Positions 14,053 through 22,052 of a stretch of 33,075 nt of DNA are shown here, in pieces. Every line of letters begins with the position of its first letter. The stretch's first letter is position 1. The DNA is taken from the IMG/VR virus record IMGVR_UViG_3300037112_000107, positions 1-33,075 of that record; one strand, 5' to 3'. Under the pieces are notes generated by a model. It was given only the letters and a program-made list of their open reading frames with translations. It searched no databases and was not told the origin of the DNA. Source of the stretch: a virus. A program made the position numbers and the translations under genes.

Positions 14053-14508
14053 ATGGAATTCAGCGCGGCGGGAATGGCGTTGCTCAAGCGGAGCGAGGGT
14101 TTCCGGGGAAGGGTCTATCTGGACACGGGAGGCGTTCCGACCATCGGCTGGGGCCACCGCCTATTGCATCCCGACAGCTTTCCCGACGGTGTGGACGAGA
14201 GGCTGGCCGCGCATATGCTGGCCTGCGACGTGGACGATGCCGAAGAGGCCGTCGAGCACCTGGTCAAGGTTCCGTTGACCCAAGGCCAGTTCGACGCGCT
14301 GGTGGACTTCGTTTTCAACCTGGGCCCCACGCGCCTCTGCAATTCCACACTGCTCAAAGACTTGAACGCCGGCCACTACGACGATGCGGCCGGGCAGTTG
14401 CTGCGTTGGGATCACGGCATGGAAGCCGGCAAGGAAGTCGAGCTGGCCGATCTGGAGGCGCGACGCAAAGAGGAAGTGGCGCTCTGGAAAGGCACGGTGA
14501 CGGCTTGA
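14053..14508 (+). CDS. GH24 (T4-type) endolysin
   Basis: This 151-residue lysozyme cuts the glycan strands of peptidoglycan at lysis. The Glu15-Asp24-Thr30 triad is visible in KRSEGFRGRVYLDTGGVPTI, followed by GWGH and by FDALVDFVFNLG in the C-terminal lobe. There is no signal or anchor segment at the N-terminus, so release should need a holin. The next gene starts in its stop codon (TTGA). Confidence 0.92.
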   Translation: MEFSAAGMALLKRSEGFRGRVYLDTGGVPTIGWGHRLLHPDSFPDGVDERLAAHMLACDVDDAEEAVEHLVKVPLTQGQFDALVDFVFNLGPTRLCNSTLLKDLNAGHYDDAAGQLLRWDHGMEAGKEVELADLEARRKEEVALWKGTVTA

Positions 14509-14684
14509 AGCGCTACGAGCTCATCCCGCCGGTGCCACATGGCGAGCGCTATTGGCTCATCTCTGATACGCAATGGAGTGACGACCCGAACTTCGCAATT
14601 GTGCAGATAGCCGCATGGGCGCCGGACGCTGAAGTTCTCGCAACCAAGATCTGCGCCGCGCTCAACGCGGCGCAAAGCATTTAA
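14505..14684 (+). CDS. Hypothetical small protein (59 aa)
   Basis: The frame reads KRYELIPPVPHGERYWLISD and continues to DAEVLATKICAALNAAQSI. I do not recognise it. The only plausible start is TTG at 14505 overlapping the endolysin stop, with AAAGGCACGG upstream. The coding signal is moderate. Confidence 0.5.
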   Translation: MKRYELIPPVPHGERYWLISDTQWSDDPNFAIVQIAAWAPDAEVLATKICAALNAAQSI

Positions 14685-14712
14685 CCCGTCAACCGTTGAA
14701 GAGGAGAGATAT

Positions 14713-15372
14713 ATGCAAAACCCGCAATCGCAACTTCGTCGTTGGGCGGTAGTGATGCCCATGGCTCTGGCGACCATGATTCTGTCTCTGGCTGCTCTGA
14801 ATACAGCCGGATGCACACAGCAGCAACGGGTCACTGTGGCTCAGGAGATCGTCAACTGGGCGCCGGTCTTCATCTCGACAGCCGATACCGTCAATGCGGC
14901 GGTGGAAGCTCTCGACCCGGTGACCGTGGCAGTGCTCGGGCCAATGACCCTGGCTCTCAACACTTTCGGGCCGCAGTTTGAGCTGGCCGCGCAGAACTAT
15001 CTTGCCAACCCGACCCAGACCGCGCTCCAGACGCTTCAGGCGTTGGTTGTGCAGATTCAGCAGAATGCGAACTCGGCGCTGCTGGCGGCGGCCAAGATCA
15101 CGAATCCCGTAAGCCAGGCCACGGCAACCAGAAACATCAACCTGATCGCAACCATCGCCAACACTCTTCTGGCACTGGTGCAGAGCATCAGCACCAAGGC
15201 GCAGGTGGCGGCCATGGCTACGCAGGTTCATGTGACGCTGGCGCAGGTGCGTCCATACATGGACGAGCCGGCAATGCAGCGGGCATCTCTGGGCGTTTCG
15301 CATGATCTGGCTCTCGCTACCGTTCCTACTCCGGCTCAGTTCTTTGCCGCCGAAGCGCAGCGAGGATTCTGA
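14713..15372 (+). CDS. Probable lipoprotein in lysis region
   Basis: The protein has 219 residues. A hydrophobic signal (about 12-30) ends in NTAGC with Cys34, a plausible lipobox. The mature protein is almost entirely helical, rich in Ala, Gln, Thr and Asn, and low in charge. Its place after the endolysin would suit an outer-membrane lysis protein such as a spanin component, but its length and lack of a coiled coil argue against a classical spanin. A strong GAGGAGA precedes ATG 14713. Confidence 0.65.
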   Translation: MQNPQSQLRRWAVVMPMALATMILSLAALNTAGCTQQQRVTVAQEIVNWAPVFISTADTVNAAVEALDPVTVAVLGPMTLALNTFGPQFELAAQNYLANPTQTALQTLQALVVQIQQNANSALLAAAKITNPVSQATATRNINLIATIANTLLALVQSISTKAQVAAMATQVHVTLAQVRPYMDEPAMQRASLGVSHDLALATVPTPAQFFAAEAQRGF

Positions 15373-15629
15373 TGAGCAACAAACCTCAAGTCTGGCCGGT
15401 TACGCCAGCACAGTACGCCGCGATGGAGACCGAAGTCGCGGCGGCCGGCTACCCGATCTCCGGCGACAGCGGTACGACGCAGGCGAAAAAGGGACCTATT
15501 ACGGCAACCATAGGCTGGCTCTTTGACGGCGCAAAACTGAGCATCACTGTCCTCTCCGCGACGTTTGGCTGCACCGGCATAGTCGAGGGCCAGATCGCGG
15601 CTGCGGTCAACAAGGCATTGGGGCTGTAA
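15372..15629 (+). CDS. Small paralogue 1 (85 aa)
   Basis: The C-terminal part (SGDSGTTQAKKGPITATIGW, then a hydrophobic strand and a helix IAAAVNKAL) resembles the protein at 15707-15958 (GNTGTATGDKITIAWTYDEG and a closing helix). The two look like diverged tandem duplicates. Function is unknown. The start overlaps the lipoprotein stop as TGATG. Confidence 0.65.
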   Translation: MSNKPQVWPVTPAQYAAMETEVAAAGYPISGDSGTTQAKKGPITATIGWLFDGAKLSITVLSATFGCTGIVEGQIAAAVNKALGL

Positions 15630-15651
15630 ACGAGAAAACCCAAGAAGCCTT

Positions 15652-15684
15652 CCGCCGCCCGGACCAAACCAGGCCGGGCGGCGG
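15652..15684. other. 11-bp perfect RNA hairpin
   Basis: CCGCCGCCCGG (15652-15662) pairs perfectly with CCGGGCGGCGG (15674-15684) across an 11-base loop. No T run follows on either strand, so it is not a standard terminator. It separates the two small paralogues and could affect mRNA stability. Confidence 0.6.
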
Positions 15685-15706
15685 GAGCGAAAAAGAGGGC
15701 ACGCGG

Positions 15707-15958
15707 ATGGCGGTACGCGTCACATTCAGTTCGATCACGCTGATGAGATACCATGCGGTCCGCGCGCGCATCCGGGCGCAATCGGAGAAGACGGACTGTG
15801 TGGGCAATACGGGAACGGCGACGGGCGACAAAATCACCATCGCGTGGACCTACGACGAAGGCGCGCAGAAGTTGGCGTTCACCTGCACCGAGCGCCCCTG
15901 GTGGAAGTCAGAGGGCTTTGTGAGCAGCAAGATTCTCAGCCTGATGGAGGCGTTATGA
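15707..15958 (+). CDS. Small paralogue 2 (83 aa)
   Basis: The N-terminal 25 residues are a basic helix-strand (VRVTFSSITLMRYHAVRARI). The remainder is similar to the protein at 15372-15629. It ends in a helix (SSKILSLMEAL) and overlaps the start of the nuclease gene (ATGA). Function is unknown. Confidence 0.65.
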   Translation: MAVRVTFSSITLMRYHAVRARIRAQSEKTDCVGNTGTATGDKITIAWTYDEGAQKLAFTCTERPWWKSEGFVSSKILSLMEAL

Positions 15959-16542
15959 AGAAGCAAATTCGCGGATGGGTGTTGCTGGCGCTGGGGTTCG
16001 GCGTGGCCGTGTGGATGGCGAGCTGCCTGGCTTATGCGCAGCAGCCGTTGCCGTCGGGCACTTACTACTCGCCGGAGACGAATCTGGAAACGCAGGACGC
16101 GGCCGCGCTCGGCTCGGCGCACAAGACCATCGGCCTGGCGGCTTTTAGCCTGACGGACGAAGCGATTGTGAAAGTGCTGGCGGACCGGGCGGCGCATGGC
16201 GTCGAGGTGTTCATCTATCTCGACCGGGGCGAGCTGCAGGCGGAATGCCGGGGAGATGTAACTTGCGCGCGGATTCCGCTGCACGCGCTGATCGGTTTGA
16301 AAAATGTTCAGATCCGCGTCAAGCAATCCAAAGTTCTGATGCACCTGAAAAGCTATTGCGTCGATTCGGGCCTGGTGCGGGATGGGTCCGCCAACTTCTC
16401 GGAACAAGGGGAGGCTCGGCAGGACAACTCGGCGACATTTGCGACGGGCGCGGGGGGTACCAAGGCGTTCGTGGCGAAGTTCGCCGCGATGTGGGCGAGG
16501 CCGGACAATCTGACCGTCGCCCAGGCGGTGGCCGGCACCTGA
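15955..16542 (+). CDS. Secreted phospholipase-D-type (HKD) nuclease
   Basis: The protein has 195 residues. A signal peptide (about 1-28, ending AYA-QQ) precedes a single PLD domain. A complete HxKxxxxD motif is present (His130, Lys132, Asp137), followed by GSANFS at 144-149 and a late Asn158, as in the dimeric Nuc-type endonucleases. It may degrade nucleic acid, or less likely phospholipid, in the periplasm. MASC at 21-24 is a weak lipobox alternative. The start has GGAGG eight bases upstream. A secreted nuclease in a lysis block is unusual. Confidence 0.82.
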   Translation: MKKQIRGWVLLALGFGVAVWMASCLAYAQQPLPSGTYYSPETNLETQDAAALGSAHKTIGLAAFSLTDEAIVKVLADRAAHGVEVFIYLDRGELQAECRGDVTCARIPLHALIGLKNVQIRVKQSKVLMHLKSYCVDSGLVRDGSANFSEQGEARQDNSATFATGAGGTKAFVAKFAAMWARPDNLTVAQAVAGT

Positions 16543-16686
16543 GACCGGCAAAAGGCAAAAACGCGCCAGAAGGCGCTAGGACGCGTCGGGGGGGGGCAAA
16601 AGGTAGGTTGATGCCATCGGACCCCCTTGAACGGGCCGACACAAGCGGGAAAGCTGCTTTATGTGGCTTCTGAGACGTGGGAAGGA

Positions 16687-16941
16687 ATGGCGGAAATGGA
16701 AAATGCTCTCAAACCGAAAAGGATGTGGGTTGGTGGACCTCTCCGGAGGTTCTCTGGGGGCTCCGTGCCGGGGGCAAGGATGCCGCTCGCAACAGGGGGA
16801 TATGGAGGCGCTTATATCTGCGACAAATGCCAGAAGCCTGTTGATGGAGTTTACGAAGCCTCCGAGGGATGGATTTGCGGCGGTTGCAAAAGGAACGCAC
16901 CGAAGGAGTCCGAAGCGGAGCTGATCGCGGAAGCTGCTTGA
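16687..16941 (+). CDS. Small zinc-ribbon protein (84 aa)
   Basis: The C-terminal half reads YICDKCQKPVDGVYEASEGW followed by ICGGCKR, a clear four-Cys ribbon, and ends with an acidic helix. The N-terminal half is Gly/Pro/Arg-rich and poorly ordered. ATG 16687 and ATG 16696 are both possible; the AAGGA site suits the second better. A run of nine G at 16588-16596 lies upstream. Function is unknown. Confidence 0.6.
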   Translation: MAEMENALKPKRMWVGGPLRRFSGGSVPGARMPLATGGYGGAYICDKCQKPVDGVYEASEGWICGGCKRNAPKESEAELIAEAA

Positions 16942-16985
16942 TTCGCGGCGGTAATGTGCGCGCATAAGGCAACGAAGGGGGTTTT

Positions 16986-17432
16986 ATGGGTAAGTTTTGG
17001 GCTGAGGTGGTGGTTTGGTGGCAGGGGAAGAAGACCATCCTGGGGGGCGGCCTGGTGATGGCGGCGGCCGTGGTTGGGGTTTGGTACGGAAAGCTCGACG
17101 GGGTTGACGGCCTGACGCTGCTCGGAGTGGGGCTCTCGATCGCCGGATTCAGCGCCAAGGCGAACCGGCACCAGGCGCAGCTACTGACAGCGCTTCAAGG
17201 CGTGGCGCAGGCCGGGATAGATGCGCGGGCTGGAAGGCCGGCGCTGATTGTCCAGGACATGCTTCCGGGCTTGGCTGCGCTGGCGCCAGAAACTTTGGCT
17301 CCGGCAAGTCTGCATCTTTCGGCCAACTCGGTTCAGGAGCTAGCCACAGCGGTTCAGCACCTGGCCGGCAACAGCAATGGTCCTCCGCTGCCTGTAATTA
17401 CAGGCTCGGCGGCCGCTGGAGCCGCTCAATGA
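16986..17432 (+). CDS. Candidate holin with two membrane segments
   Basis: This 148-residue protein has two likely membrane helices (about 16-36, GGGLVMAAAVVGVWYG; and about 41-58, GLTLLGVGLSIAGFSA) separated by a short acidic turn. The rest is an Ala-rich soluble tail. The N-terminus begins GKFWAEVVVWWQGKK, typical of two-helix phage holins. No other obvious holin is present, and the endolysin needs one. A strong GAAGGGGG leader precedes it. Confidence 0.6.
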   Translation: MGKFWAEVVVWWQGKKTILGGGLVMAAAVVGVWYGKLDGVDGLTLLGVGLSIAGFSAKANRHQAQLLTALQGVAQAGIDARAGRPALIVQDMLPGLAALAPETLAPASLHLSANSVQELATAVQHLAGNSNGPPLPVITGSAAAGAAQ

Positions 17433-17992
17433 CGATTCTGGGCCTGAACGGACCTCCGAGGGCTGGGTTGGACATGGGCTTCCGCGCCGGCTGGCTCAAG
17501 CATGTGGGCCTGGCGATCAGCGGAGCGAGCGGCGCGGCGATTGTGGTAGGCGGCTACGAGGTTCTGAAGGTCCAGCCAGAGCAATCCTTCAAGCTGCTGG
17601 AGAGCTGGGGCCCGGCGTTCCTGATCGCGATTGTGGCGCTGTTTGTGCTGGGGAGATTTCTCGAGGGCTTGAACGCGACGGTGCGCGAGAGTTTCAGCAT
17701 GGTAGCCAACGGAGTGCAGTCCGCCGCCGAGGCATCGAACCGGACAGCGACCGCGCTGACCCGGCTGGCCGACCTGGGCGGCAAGCAAGCGGAAGAGGTG
17801 CGTATGTTGGCGGTCTACGCGGCCCAGGAGTTTCCGGGAATTTATGAGCGGTTTGACCGGCAGGACTTGACGCTGGAAAAGCAAACCGAGGCGCTAACCA
17901 ATTTGACAACATCGATGGGCGCATTGACATCGCTACGCGATCTCACCGACGCAATGAACGAACTGAGAGCGGGGAGAAACAATGGCAACTGA
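17429..17992 (+). CDS. Membrane protein with long coiled coil
   Basis: The protein has 187 residues: two hydrophobic segments (about 24-46 and 61-81), then a long helical region (about 85-180) with regular hydrophobic spacing. It overlaps the holin candidate (ATGA). It might be a second holin-type protein or a spanin-like protein, but there is no diagnostic motif. Confidence 0.6.
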   Translation: MTILGLNGPPRAGLDMGFRAGWLKHVGLAISGASGAAIVVGGYEVLKVQPEQSFKLLESWGPAFLIAIVALFVLGRFLEGLNATVRESFSMVANGVQSAAEASNRTATALTRLADLGGKQAEEVRMLAVYAAQEFPGIYERFDRQDLTLEKQTEALTNLTTSMGALTSLRDLTDAMNELRAGRNNGN

Positions 17993-18302
17993 GCAGGAAT
18001 TGATCCAGACGAGGCGGCGCCGCGGGAACATGTTGAAGCTGATTCGCCAGAATCACGAAAATCAGGCCGACCGCATGGATGACTTCGAAATGGCCAAGAT
18101 GATGCAGAGCCTGGGCGCGCACATGAGCCAGCGCCAGGTGCTGACCATGCTCCAGGATCTCCAAATCTTCGGGTACGTCAGCTTCAATCAGCGGTTCTGC
18201 GATATCCGGGAGCGCACCATCGCTGAGGAAATCATGCTCACCGCGGCTGGCCTCGGAGCCGTGATCCGCCGCAAAGACACGGACGAGGTGCTGTTCGACT
18301 AG
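17982..18302 (+). CDS. Winged-helix protein at gp26 position
   Basis: This 106-residue protein has a winged helix at about residues 15-90 (MLKLIRQNHENQADRMDDF, SQRQVLTMLQDLQIFGYVSF, then ILTAAG-like end LTAAGLGAV). In Mu-like phages a small ArsR-like winged-helix protein often sits just before gp27 and the terminase, as here. It may help DNA recognition for packaging. It overlaps the upstream gene by 11 bases. Confidence 0.7.
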   Translation: MATEQELIQTRRRRGNMLKLIRQNHENQADRMDDFEMAKMMQSLGAHMSQRQVLTMLQDLQIFGYVSFNQRFCDIRERTIAEEIMLTAAGLGAVIRRKDTDEVLFD

Positions 18303-18317
18303 CTGGCGGAGGAAGTT

Positions 18318-18470
18318 ATGAGCGTTGGATGTATGCACAACCCGGAGTTAGCCTGCCCTCAATGCCAGGCGGCCTTTAATAGGCAAAATCCCGACGGTCG
18401 CGAGACACAGAGGCGTCGGGAGTTCGAAGAGCTTCTTGATGAGGTATGCACCTCAAGAAAGAAACGATGA
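18318..18470 (+). CDS. Very small Cys-rich protein (50 aa)
   Basis: The frame reads MSVGCMHNPELACPQCQAAF and ends CTSRKKR. Cys5, Cys13, Cys16 and perhaps Cys44 or His7 could bind zinc; the rest is a charged helix. GGAGGAAG precedes the ATG, and the stop overlaps the gp27 start as ATGA, so it is very likely translated. Function is unknown. Confidence 0.65.
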   Translation: MSVGCMHNPELACPQCQAAFNRQNPDGRETQRRREFEELLDEVCTSRKKR

Positions 18471-19171
18471 CCAAGCCCAAGCCAAAGACCGGAGAGCCGC
18501 GGAAGACGAAGCTGCCGCTCAAGATAGATCGCCTGCCGCAGAGCGCGCAGGACGCGATCAAGGGGCTCTATGACCACGGGCGCACCTGGGTGGAGATCGC
18601 CGAGCAATCGGCGAAACCCTACAGCGCGGAGTGGGAGAAAGACGGCGGCGGCTTTATCGACTGGCCCGAGGTGGAGCACGACGTTCTGGATCTCTTCCCC
18701 GGCCTGTGCCTGGCTAAGTCTTCGCTGCAGCGATGGTTCGACCTGCGCGTCTCGCAGGTGCGCCGGCAAGTGCTGGCCGAGAGCGCCAAGGCGCGGGAGT
18801 GGGCGGCAGCTTTTGCCGGCAACGATCTGCCGGGAACGAACGCCGCGGTGATGAACGCCATGCGCGACCAGGTCTTCACGCTGATGCAGAAGGTAGGCCC
18901 AGGTGACCAGGATGTATTTCTCAAGGGCTTGAATGCGCTCTCGCTGACCCTGGCGCGGTTGCAGCGTGTGGAGCTGCAAGCCAAGCGTGTGGAAGTGGAC
19001 ACCCGCAAGATGAAGCTCCTCGAAGATCGGGAAAAGGCCGCGTGTGCGAGGGTTGACGAAGCTACCCAGTCCGCCGCGAAGAAAGGCACCGGACAGTTCT
19101 CCATCGAGGACATCAACCTCCTCCGCGAACGCACCTTTGGTTTGCCGCCACTGGTGATCGCTCATGGATAA
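18467..19171 (+). CDS. Mu gp27-like small terminase (DUF3486)
   Basis: The protein has 234 residues. The N-terminal LPQSAQDAIKGLYDHGRTW and the SLQRWFDLRV segment fit the HTH-containing gp27/DUF3486 family. A long helical middle and a C-terminal EDINLLRERTFGL follow. Small terminase recognises phage DNA and stimulates the large subunit. It lies directly before and overlaps the large terminase by eight bases. The start at 18467 uses an ATGA overlap. Confidence 0.8.
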   Translation: MTKPKPKTGEPRKTKLPLKIDRLPQSAQDAIKGLYDHGRTWVEIAEQSAKPYSAEWEKDGGGFIDWPEVEHDVLDLFPGLCLAKSSLQRWFDLRVSQVRRQVLAESAKAREWAAAFAGNDLPGTNAAVMNAMRDQVFTLMQKVGPGDQDVFLKGLNALSLTLARLQRVELQAKRVEVDTRKMKLLEDREKAACARVDEATQSAAKKGTGQFSIEDINLLRERTFGLPPLVIAHG

Positions 19172-20591
19172 CAATGAGCACATAGCCAAGCCTCCCGCTG
19201 TGCTGCAGATGCGGCCGTATCAGCAGCGCTGGATCGACGACAATTCCCGCTTCAAAATCGCGGTGAAAGCCGCGCGCGTCGGTTACTCCTTTGCCACCGC
19301 ATACCGCCGCGTCGAAATGTCGATGCGCGTGCCGGGACGCACGACGACAGTGCTCTCCGCCTCGAAAGCCCAATCGATCGAATTCGTAGAGACGTGCGCG
19401 AAGATCTGCCAGCTCATGGGTGGCACGGCGCAGATGATCGCCAACGAAGATTTCGTCGATGCGCTTGGCCGCATCGATGCGATTCAAAGCCGGATAGCCT
19501 TTCCGAACGGGAGCCGCATCATTGCGCTCCCGGGCAACCCGCGCACGGCGCGCGGCTATCCCGGCGACGCGGTGCTTGATGAATTCGCGCATCACGAAGA
19601 CAGCTACGCGATCTTTGCGGCCGTCTTCCGCCAGGTGGCGCTGGGCAACTCGCTGGAAGTGATCTCCACGCCCAACGGCGAGCAGGGCAAGTTCTTCGAC
19701 ATCGCTCGCAATCTGGGCTTGGAGATGGGCGTTGCCCCCACACAGTTCCCGATAAAGAAAGATGGATGGTCCGGTCATTGGCTTGATGTTTACACGGCTG
19801 TGGCCGAGGGTTGCCCGATCAACATCGAAGAGATGCGCCGCGGCTTGAACGATGACGACACATGGAATCAGGAGTTCTGCTGCGTATTTCTCAAGAGCAC
19901 CGGGGCCTGGCTGACTCTCGACCTGATTGCCGCCTGTGAAGATGCCGGCGCCACCATCGACCTGCCGCCGGACTTCCATCCGCGCGGTTCGCTCTACAGC
20001 GGCATCGACGTGGGCCGCGATCACGACGCCACATGTCTGTGGCTCGATGAAAAGATCGGCGACGTGGCCTGGACCCGCGCCATCGTCAAGCTGCACGCCA
20101 TGAGCTTTCCCGAGCAGTGCAAGAGACTGAATCCGCTTGTTCGCATGACTTCCCGGAGCGCCATCGACAAGACCGGCATGGGCGTGGGCCTCTTCGATCT
20201 TCTGAATCTGGAGAACGAAGGCCGGCTGATGGGCGTGAGCTTCGGCGGCTCCAACGATGACGGCGTGAAGATGAAGACCGATCTTGCCATCCGCATCAAG
20301 AAGCGCCTGGAGCAGCAGCGCAGCCGTATTCCCTACGATCCGCAGATCCGCGCCGAGCTGCAGGCGATCAAGCGCCAGGCCACGGCCAGCGGCGTCACCT
20401 TCGACGCGCCGCGCATCGAGGTGGACACGGCCGTCGCGGGCGGCGTCAAGAAAAAGCTCTTTGCCCACGCCGACGCCTTCTGGGCTAAAGCTCTGGCGGA
20501 TCTGGCAGGCGACGGCGGCGCGTGCGTGCTGACCGGCGTCCAGACGCCGGAGACACCCACGACTTATTCGCAAATCAAGGGGTACCTGTGA
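19164..20591 (+). CDS. Mu gp28-like large terminase
   Basis: This 475-residue protein packages DNA into proheads. The ATPase part has a Walker-A-like KAARVGYSFAT (35-45), atypical because Tyr replaces the usual Lys before Ser, and a Walker B DAVLDE (135-140). The nuclease part shows GIDVGRDHDAT (Asp282) and AIDKTGMG (Asp335). Length and layout match Mu gp28 and relatives. In Mu, packaging cuts host DNA beside the integrated copy, so particles should carry host flanks. Confidence 0.9.
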   Translation: MDNNEHIAKPPAVLQMRPYQQRWIDDNSRFKIAVKAARVGYSFATAYRRVEMSMRVPGRTTTVLSASKAQSIEFVETCAKICQLMGGTAQMIANEDFVDALGRIDAIQSRIAFPNGSRIIALPGNPRTARGYPGDAVLDEFAHHEDSYAIFAAVFRQVALGNSLEVISTPNGEQGKFFDIARNLGLEMGVAPTQFPIKKDGWSGHWLDVYTAVAEGCPINIEEMRRGLNDDDTWNQEFCCVFLKSTGAWLTLDLIAACEDAGATIDLPPDFHPRGSLYSGIDVGRDHDATCLWLDEKIGDVAWTRAIVKLHAMSFPEQCKRLNPLVRMTSRSAIDKTGMGVGLFDLLNLENEGRLMGVSFGGSNDDGVKMKTDLAIRIKKRLEQQRSRIPYDPQIRAELQAIKRQATASGVTFDAPRIEVDTAVAGGVKKKLFAHADAFWAKALADLAGDGGACVLTGVQTPETPTTYSQIKGYL

Positions 20592-22051
20592 TGGCCAACA
20601 AAAAGATTGCCGCCGTTCCGCCGCTGCCGCCCAAAGGCGAGATGATCTCGTCTACCAGCCTCTACATGCAGCAGATCTCACTTTACCGCAATACGCTGGC
20701 CTTCGGCGGTACGCGCAACCCCACGTCGATCTGGGCCGCGATGACCTACAACCAGCCGGAGACTATGGCCTACTACCGTGAGCTGGAAGACAAAGACGAG
20801 GATGTGGCCAACTGCCTGGATACGCTCAAGCTCTCGGTGCTCGAACGGGATCGCAGCGTGCTGCCCGCTCCGCGTGATGAATCATCTCTGGCCAAGGATG
20901 TAAAGGAGTTCGTCGAAACGCAGCTCGGCAAACTCGACTTCCACACTGTGCTGGATTGCGTTCTCGATGCTCCCGGCTACGGTTTCAGCGTACAGGAGAT
21001 GATCTTCGACACCTCGGAGGGCCAGGCGGAGCTGGTGGACATCAGCGATTGCCCACAGGAGCTTTTTCTCTTCGGCAATCGCTTTTACCCGCAGGTGGGC
21101 AATCTGCAACTGCTCGCTAATCCCTGGGCCTCTCAAGGCGCAACGATGCCCGAGGAGAAGTTCCTGATCTTCAGCTATCGCAAGCGCAGCCGCAACCGCA
21201 TGGGCCGCCCGCTGCTCAAGGCAGTCTTCTGGCCGAGCTGGTTTAAGCGCAACATCCAGCGGCTGTGGATGCAGTATGCGGAAAAGGGTCCGGGCACCGC
21301 CGTGGTGCATTACAACGATGCGGACAATGCGTCGGAGCGCCAGCAGGCGGTGGCTATTGCCGAGGCCATCAGAGACAACACGGCCGTCGCCGTTCCCAAG
21401 GGCTTCGAGTATGACCAGGAACTGCTCAAGATAGCCCGGTCTCAAGACCCCAAGGTCTACGAAAACTTCTTTCAGGCAATGCAGTACTCCATCGCGCGCC
21501 GGGTCATGGGCGAGACGTTGACCAGCTTCGGCAACGAAGGCGGCGGCGGATCGAAGGCCCAGGGCCAGACCCATGCCGACACGCTGGATAAGCGCAGCGT
21601 CGAGCTTTGCCGCAGTTTGCAATCGGTCATCAACGATCAGCTCGTCAAGCCGCTGGTGCTTTGGAACTTCGGGCCAACGGCGCCCATGCCGATCTGGCAA
21701 TTCGATCTCGAAGAGGCTGAGGATCTCAATCTTGCCCTCACCGTGGACACCGGCCTGATGCGCATGGGCAAAAAGTTCAGTGTCGGCTACATCAGTGACC
21801 GTTACGACCGGCCGCTGACTACGACCGAAACGGAAGATCAGGAGCTAGTGCCGAACGCGGCCGCGCCGTCTGTGGCGCTCACCGACCGCTCCAGCGCCAC
21901 CTTCGCCGAGCGCCAGGCCGAGGCAGCAATGCGCGAGGAGATGGAGCAATACGACAGGCTCTTTGCACAGTTGCAGGGCGACGCCAAGGGCATCTTTGCG
22001 CGCCGCGTGCGCGAGATTGTTGCGACGGCCATGCCACCGGGGGAGAAATAG
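20591..22051 (+). CDS. Mu gp29-like portal protein (DUF935)
   Basis: This 486-residue protein forms the ring through which DNA enters and leaves the head. It shows DUF935 features: YYRELEDKDEDVANCLDTLK near the start, then LIFSYRKRSRNRMGRPLLKA, GTAVVHYN, and a SFGNEGGGGSKAQGQTHADT segment. A C-terminal acidic helical region follows. The start overlaps the terminase stop as TGATG. Confidence 0.92.
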   Translation: MANKKIAAVPPLPPKGEMISSTSLYMQQISLYRNTLAFGGTRNPTSIWAAMTYNQPETMAYYRELEDKDEDVANCLDTLKLSVLERDRSVLPAPRDESSLAKDVKEFVETQLGKLDFHTVLDCVLDAPGYGFSVQEMIFDTSEGQAELVDISDCPQELFLFGNRFYPQVGNLQLLANPWASQGATMPEEKFLIFSYRKRSRNRMGRPLLKAVFWPSWFKRNIQRLWMQYAEKGPGTAVVHYNDADNASERQQAVAIAEAIRDNTAVAVPKGFEYDQELLKIARSQDPKVYENFFQAMQYSIARRVMGETLTSFGNEGGGGSKAQGQTHADTLDKRSVELCRSLQSVINDQLVKPLVLWNFGPTAPMPIWQFDLEEAEDLNLALTVDTGLMRMGKKFSVGYISDRYDRPLTTTETEDQELVPNAAAPSVALTDRSSATFAERQAEAAMREEMEQYDRLFAQLQGDAKGIFARRVREIVATAMPPGEK

Positions 22052-22052
22052 C

